A stretch of DNA of 6,418 bases, taken from the NCBI GenBank assembly GCA_035646975.1, contig DASROJ010000054.1:1-6418 (forward strand). The letters are read 5' to 3'. Numbering within the stretch: position 1 is the stretch's first letter; each line of letters opens with the position of its first letter. Position numbers and translations under genes: made by a program. This DNA comes from DASROJ01 sp035646975. GTDB lineage: Bacteria > Acidobacteriota > Polarisedimenticolia > JACPZX01 > DASXTC01. This document shows, one piece after another, positions 3,874-6,418 of the stretch. Below the pieces are notes generated by a model. It saw only the letters and a list, made by a program, of their open reading frames with translations. It did no database searches and was not told the DNA's origin.

Positions 3874-6261
3874 ATGAGCAGCGAATTGGTCGAGACCGAC
3901 CAGACGCCCAGGATCCCCGACGTTCTTCCGGTCCTCCCGCTGAGGGATGCGGTGGTCTATCCCCATCTTCCATCGCCGCTGGTCGTCGGACGGCCCGTCT
4001 CGGTGCGCACCATCGAGCAGGTTCTGGCGGGCAACAAGATGATTGCGCTGGTGGCCCAGAAGAACCCCGCCGTGGAAGAGCCGGGAACCGAAGACCTGTT
4101 CAAGGTGGGCACGGCGGCGGTCGTGCTGAAGCTCCTCAAGTTTCCCGATGGCGGGATGCGCGTGCTCACCAAGGGAATCGAGCGCATCCGCCTGCACGAG
4201 CTGGTTCAGACCAGTCCCATTCCGGTGTCGCGTGTCGAGGTGCTCCACGAGATTCCCCACACCGGCACCGAGGTCGAGGGCCTCAGCAAGAACCTTCTCA
4301 ACCAGATCCAGAAGATGATCGCGCTGCTGCCCATCAACACCGACGAGCTCGGACTCACGTTCATGAACGTGGAGAACCCGGGCCGGCTCGCCGACATGGC
4401 CGCCGCGGTGTTCGGCCTGAAGCTGGACCAGAAGCAGGAGATCCTCGAAACCCTCGATGTCCGATCCCGTCTCGAGAAGGTCACCCGGTTCATCAACCGG
4501 GAGATCGAGGTGATGGAGATCGGCAGCAAGATCCAGCAGGACGTGCAAGAGGAGATCGACAAGTCGCAGCGCAAGTTCTACCTGCGCGAGCAGATGAAGG
4601 CGATCCAGAAGGAGCTGGGCGAGGAGGACGAGGTCACCGCGGAGATCAACGAGCTGACCGAGAAGATCGACGCGGCGGGCATGCCCGCCGAGGTCAAGAA
4701 AGAAGCGCTCAAGGAGGTCAACCGCCTGCGCTCGACTCCCCCATCCTCGGCCGAGCACTCGGTGATCCGAAACTACCTGGACATCCTGATCGACCTGCCC
4801 TGGTCGAAGTCGACCGAGGACAAGCTCGACATCGCCGAGGCACGCCGCGTGCTCGACGAGGATCACTACGACCTGGAGAAGGTCAAGGATCGCATCCTCG
4901 AATACCTCGCGGTGCTCAAGCTGAAACAGGACATGAAGGGGCCGATCCTCTGCTTTGCCGGGCCGCCCGGCACGGGCAAGACCTCGCTGGGGCGATCCAT
5001 CGCGCGCGCGATGGGCCGCAACTTCTACAGGTTGTCGCTTGGAGGCGTGCGGGACGAGGCGGAGATCCGCGGACATCGGCGCACGTATATCGGCTCGATG
5101 CCGGGTCGCGTCATCCAGGCGATCCGCAAGGTCGGCTCGAACAACCCGGTCATCATCCTGGACGAGGTGGACAAGCTGGGCGCGGATTTCCGCGGCGACC
5201 CCTCCTCGGCGCTTCTAGAAGTGCTCGACCCGGAGCAGAACTTCACCTTCTCGGACCACTTCCTCGAGGTGCCGTTCGACCTCTCGCGGGTGATGTTCAT
5301 CACGACCGCCAACGTCCTGGACACGATACCGCCGCCCCTGCGGGACCGGATGGAGGTGCTCGAGCTTCCCGGTTACACGGAAGAAGAAAAGGTCAACATC
5401 GCGAAACAGCATCTCATCCCGAAACAGATCGCGAACCACGGATTGCCCGAGAACGGAGTCATCTTCGAGGACAGCGGCATCACGAGGGTCATCAAGGGGT
5501 ACACCCGCGAGGCCGGGCTGCGGAATCTCGAGCGAGAAATCGGCGCCATCTGCCGCAAGGTGGCGCGCAGGGTGGCGGAAGGGGCCACGGGCCCGGCTCA
5601 CATCAGGGGCGAAGACCTCGAGGAGTACCTTGGACCGGAGCGGTACTTCTCGGAGATCGCCGAACGGACGAGAATCCCCGGTGTGGCCATCGGTCTGGCA
5701 TGGACCCCGGCCGGCGGAGAGATCCTGTTCATCGAGTCGACCATGATGAAGGGAAACAAGGGGCTCATGCTCACGGGCCAGCTCGGCGACGTGATGAAAG
5801 AGTCGGCGCAGGCCGCTCTGTCCTACGTGCGCAGCCGTGCGGCGGCGCTGGGCATTGCCCCCGATTTCTTCGACACCACCGACATCCATGTGCATGTCCC
5901 CTCCGGCGCCATACCGAAGGACGGCCCGTCGGCGGGCGTCACGATGGTCTCCTCGCTCGTGTCGCTGCTCACCGGAAAGACCTGCTGCCCCGATATGGCC
6001 ATGACCGGCGAGATCACCCTGCGTGGCAAGGTACTGCCGGTCGGCGGCATCAAGGAAAAGGTGCTCGCGGCGAGGCGGGCGGGGCTGTTCTCGGTGATAC
6101 TGCCGGCCCGCAACAGGAAGGATCTTGTCGATGTCCCGGAGGAGCTGCGCAGGGACATGACGTTCCACTTCGTCGAAACGCTCGATGAAGTGCTGGCGCT
6201 GGCGCTGAGGACACCCGCCGCCGCGGCAGCGGCAGGTGTCACCCCATCGAAAGAGGCTTGA
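3874..6261 (+). CDS. lon: ATP-dependent Lon protease (LonA type)
   Basis: The complete 795-residue LonA compares with 784 in E. coli. The N-terminal substrate-binding domain starts at VLPVLPLRDAVVYP (17-30) and runs to about 210; a long helical, charged segment covers about 210-290. The AAA+ module has Walker A GPPGTGKT (363-370), pore loop TYIGSMPG (404-411), Walker B VIILDEVDK (426-434; Asp430, Glu431), sensor-1 Asn480, a probable Arg finger in LRDRME (Arg492) and sensor-2 YTREAGLRNLER (543-554). The serine protease domain (about 600-780) holds PKDGPSAG with nucleophile Ser686, and GGIKEK, whose second Lys (729) completes the Ser-Lys dyad. An Ala-rich tail ends the protein. Lon degrades misfolded and regulatory proteins in the cytosol. 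The ATG at 3874 is chosen for AGGAG 8 nt upstream. The frame is open to an upstream TTG (3757), but those 39 residues are Arg-rich, unlike Lon, and coincide with leader repeats and stems. No heat-shock promoter is recognisable. Confidence 0.97.
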   Translation: MSSELVETDQTPRIPDVLPVLPLRDAVVYPHLPSPLVVGRPVSVRTIEQVLAGNKMIALVAQKNPAVEEPGTEDLFKVGTAAVVLKLLKFPDGGMRVLTKGIERIRLHELVQTSPIPVSRVEVLHEIPHTGTEVEGLSKNLLNQIQKMIALLPINTDELGLTFMNVENPGRLADMAAAVFGLKLDQKQEILETLDVRSRLEKVTRFINREIEVMEIGSKIQQDVQEEIDKSQRKFYLREQMKAIQKELGEEDEVTAEINELTEKIDAAGMPAEVKKEALKEVNRLRSTPPSSAEHSVIRNYLDILIDLPWSKSTEDKLDIAEARRVLDEDHYDLEKVKDRILEYLAVLKLKQDMKGPILCFAGPPGTGKTSLGRSIARAMGRNFYRLSLGGVRDEAEIRGHRRTYIGSMPGRVIQAIRKVGSNNPVIILDEVDKLGADFRGDPSSALLEVLDPEQNFTFSDHFLEVPFDLSRVMFITTANVLDTIPPPLRDRMEVLELPGYTEEEKVNIAKQHLIPKQIANHGLPENGVIFEDSGITRVIKGYTREAGLRNLEREIGAICRKVARRVAEGATGPAHIRGEDLEEYLGPERYFSEIAERTRIPGVAIGLAWTPAGGEILFIESTMMKGNKGLMLTGQLGDVMKESAQAALSYVRSRAAALGIAPDFFDTTDIHVHVPSGAIPKDGPSAGVTMVSSLVSLLTGKTCCPDMAMTGEITLRGKVLPVGGIKEKVLAARRAGLFSVILPARNRKDLVDVPEELRRDMTFHFVETLDEVLALALRTPAAAAAAGVTPSKEA

Positions 6262-6418
6262 GCAGGACACGGGCACGAAACGTGTCGACCGCCTGCACGC
6301 GCACACGCACCCGATCGCCAAGACTCCATCGGGGCGCCGAATGGCGGCCACCGGGATCTCGCCGGCGCCCTCCCGGGGCCGGTCGCCCCGATTTCGATGC
6401 TCCCGACCGGCTTCTCGA
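6239..6418 (-). CDS. Possible 3' end of a convergent gene with an S1-like tail
   Basis: Reading the minus strand from the right edge, one frame stays open for 59 codons to a TGA whose complement lies at 6239-6241. Its last third contains LGDRVRVRVQAVD followed by FRARVLLKPL. The LGDRVRVRV..VD pattern is common at the C-terminal S1 RNA-binding domain of RNase R-type exoribonucleases. The more upstream part (Arg/Ser/Gly/Pro-rich) is not recognisable and shows third-position A atypical of neighbouring genes, so either the frame shifts there or the likeness is accidental. If real, the gene would overlap the lon 3' end tail to tail by 23 nt. No start is in the window. This is a weak call. Confidence 0.25.
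   Translation of the reverse strand, partial: SRSRSGASKSGRPAPGGRRRDPGGRHSAPRWSLGDRVRVRVQAVDTFRARVLLKPLSMG
6262..6418. other. Region after lon with no + strand gene
   Basis: No + strand gene is supportable here. A 9-bp inverted repeat (ATCGGGGCG at 6328-6336, CGCCCCGAT at 6384-6392) encloses a bulged GC hairpin at 6362-6382. No T-run marks a terminator for lon within the window. Confidence 0.5.

Noticed and set aside
3712..5076. Long minus-strand frame (454 codons) antisense to lon
   Set aside because: Its product is a Leu/Arg/His/Asp-rich string without any recognisable domain, typical of the reverse of a GC-rich gene, and it lies opposite unmistakable Lon motifs.
5215..6351. Minus-strand frame of 378 codons opposite the lon 3' half
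   Set aside because: Its composition is Arg/His/Gly-rich, no domain is visible, and it is fully explained as a shadow of lon.
1..6418. CRISPR array, transposon, tRNA or rRNA
   Set aside because: No regularly spaced repeats, transposase-like product, terminal repeats, or tRNA/rRNA sequence signatures were seen by eye on either strand.

Overview
The window is GC-rich bacterial chromosome (by eye above 60% G+C, strong G/C preference at third codon positions). All well-supported genes lie on the + strand. It holds the 3' half of a tol-pal envelope operon followed by rpsT (ribosomal protein S20) and lon (ATP-dependent protease). The gene content and TonB-like TolA, Pal and lipoprotein-type CpoB fit a didermic, non-model bacterium. 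An Acidobacteriota-like or deltaproteobacterial-grade lineage is my best guess, from family resemblance only; no marker here fixes the taxonomy.

Layout: 2-505 is the C-terminal part of a TolA/TonB-type protein, cut by the window edge. tolB is at 575-1906, pal at 1969-2547 and cpoB (ybgF) at 2554-3354. The Tol-Pal genes are closely spaced (68, 62 and 6 nt), consistent with one transcript starting outside the window, where tolQ and tolR would be expected. The gap 3355-3438 carries a good sigma-70 promoter (TTGACA, 17 nt, TATTCT) starting a new unit: rpsT (3439-3723), a 150-nt leader with GC-rich stems, and lon (3874-6261). The last 157 bases hold no + strand gene that I can support. A minus-strand frame there ends in an S1-domain-like tail and may be the 3' end of a convergent gene overlapping the lon terminus.

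How the genes work together: TolA (energised by TolQR), TolB and Pal link the inner membrane, periplasm and outer membrane/peptidoglycan during cell constriction. CpoB couples that machine to peptidoglycan synthesis. S20 is a small-subunit assembly protein, and Lon is the cytosolic quality-control and regulatory protease. I see no mobile element, CRISPR array, tRNA, rRNA or clearly novel system. The most notable non-coding features are two separate exact 13-bp tandem duplications, one before tolB and one before lon. The lon copy duplicates the Shine-Dalgarno sequence. The lon leader also holds a strong GNRA-type hairpin and a pair of mutually exclusive upstream stems.
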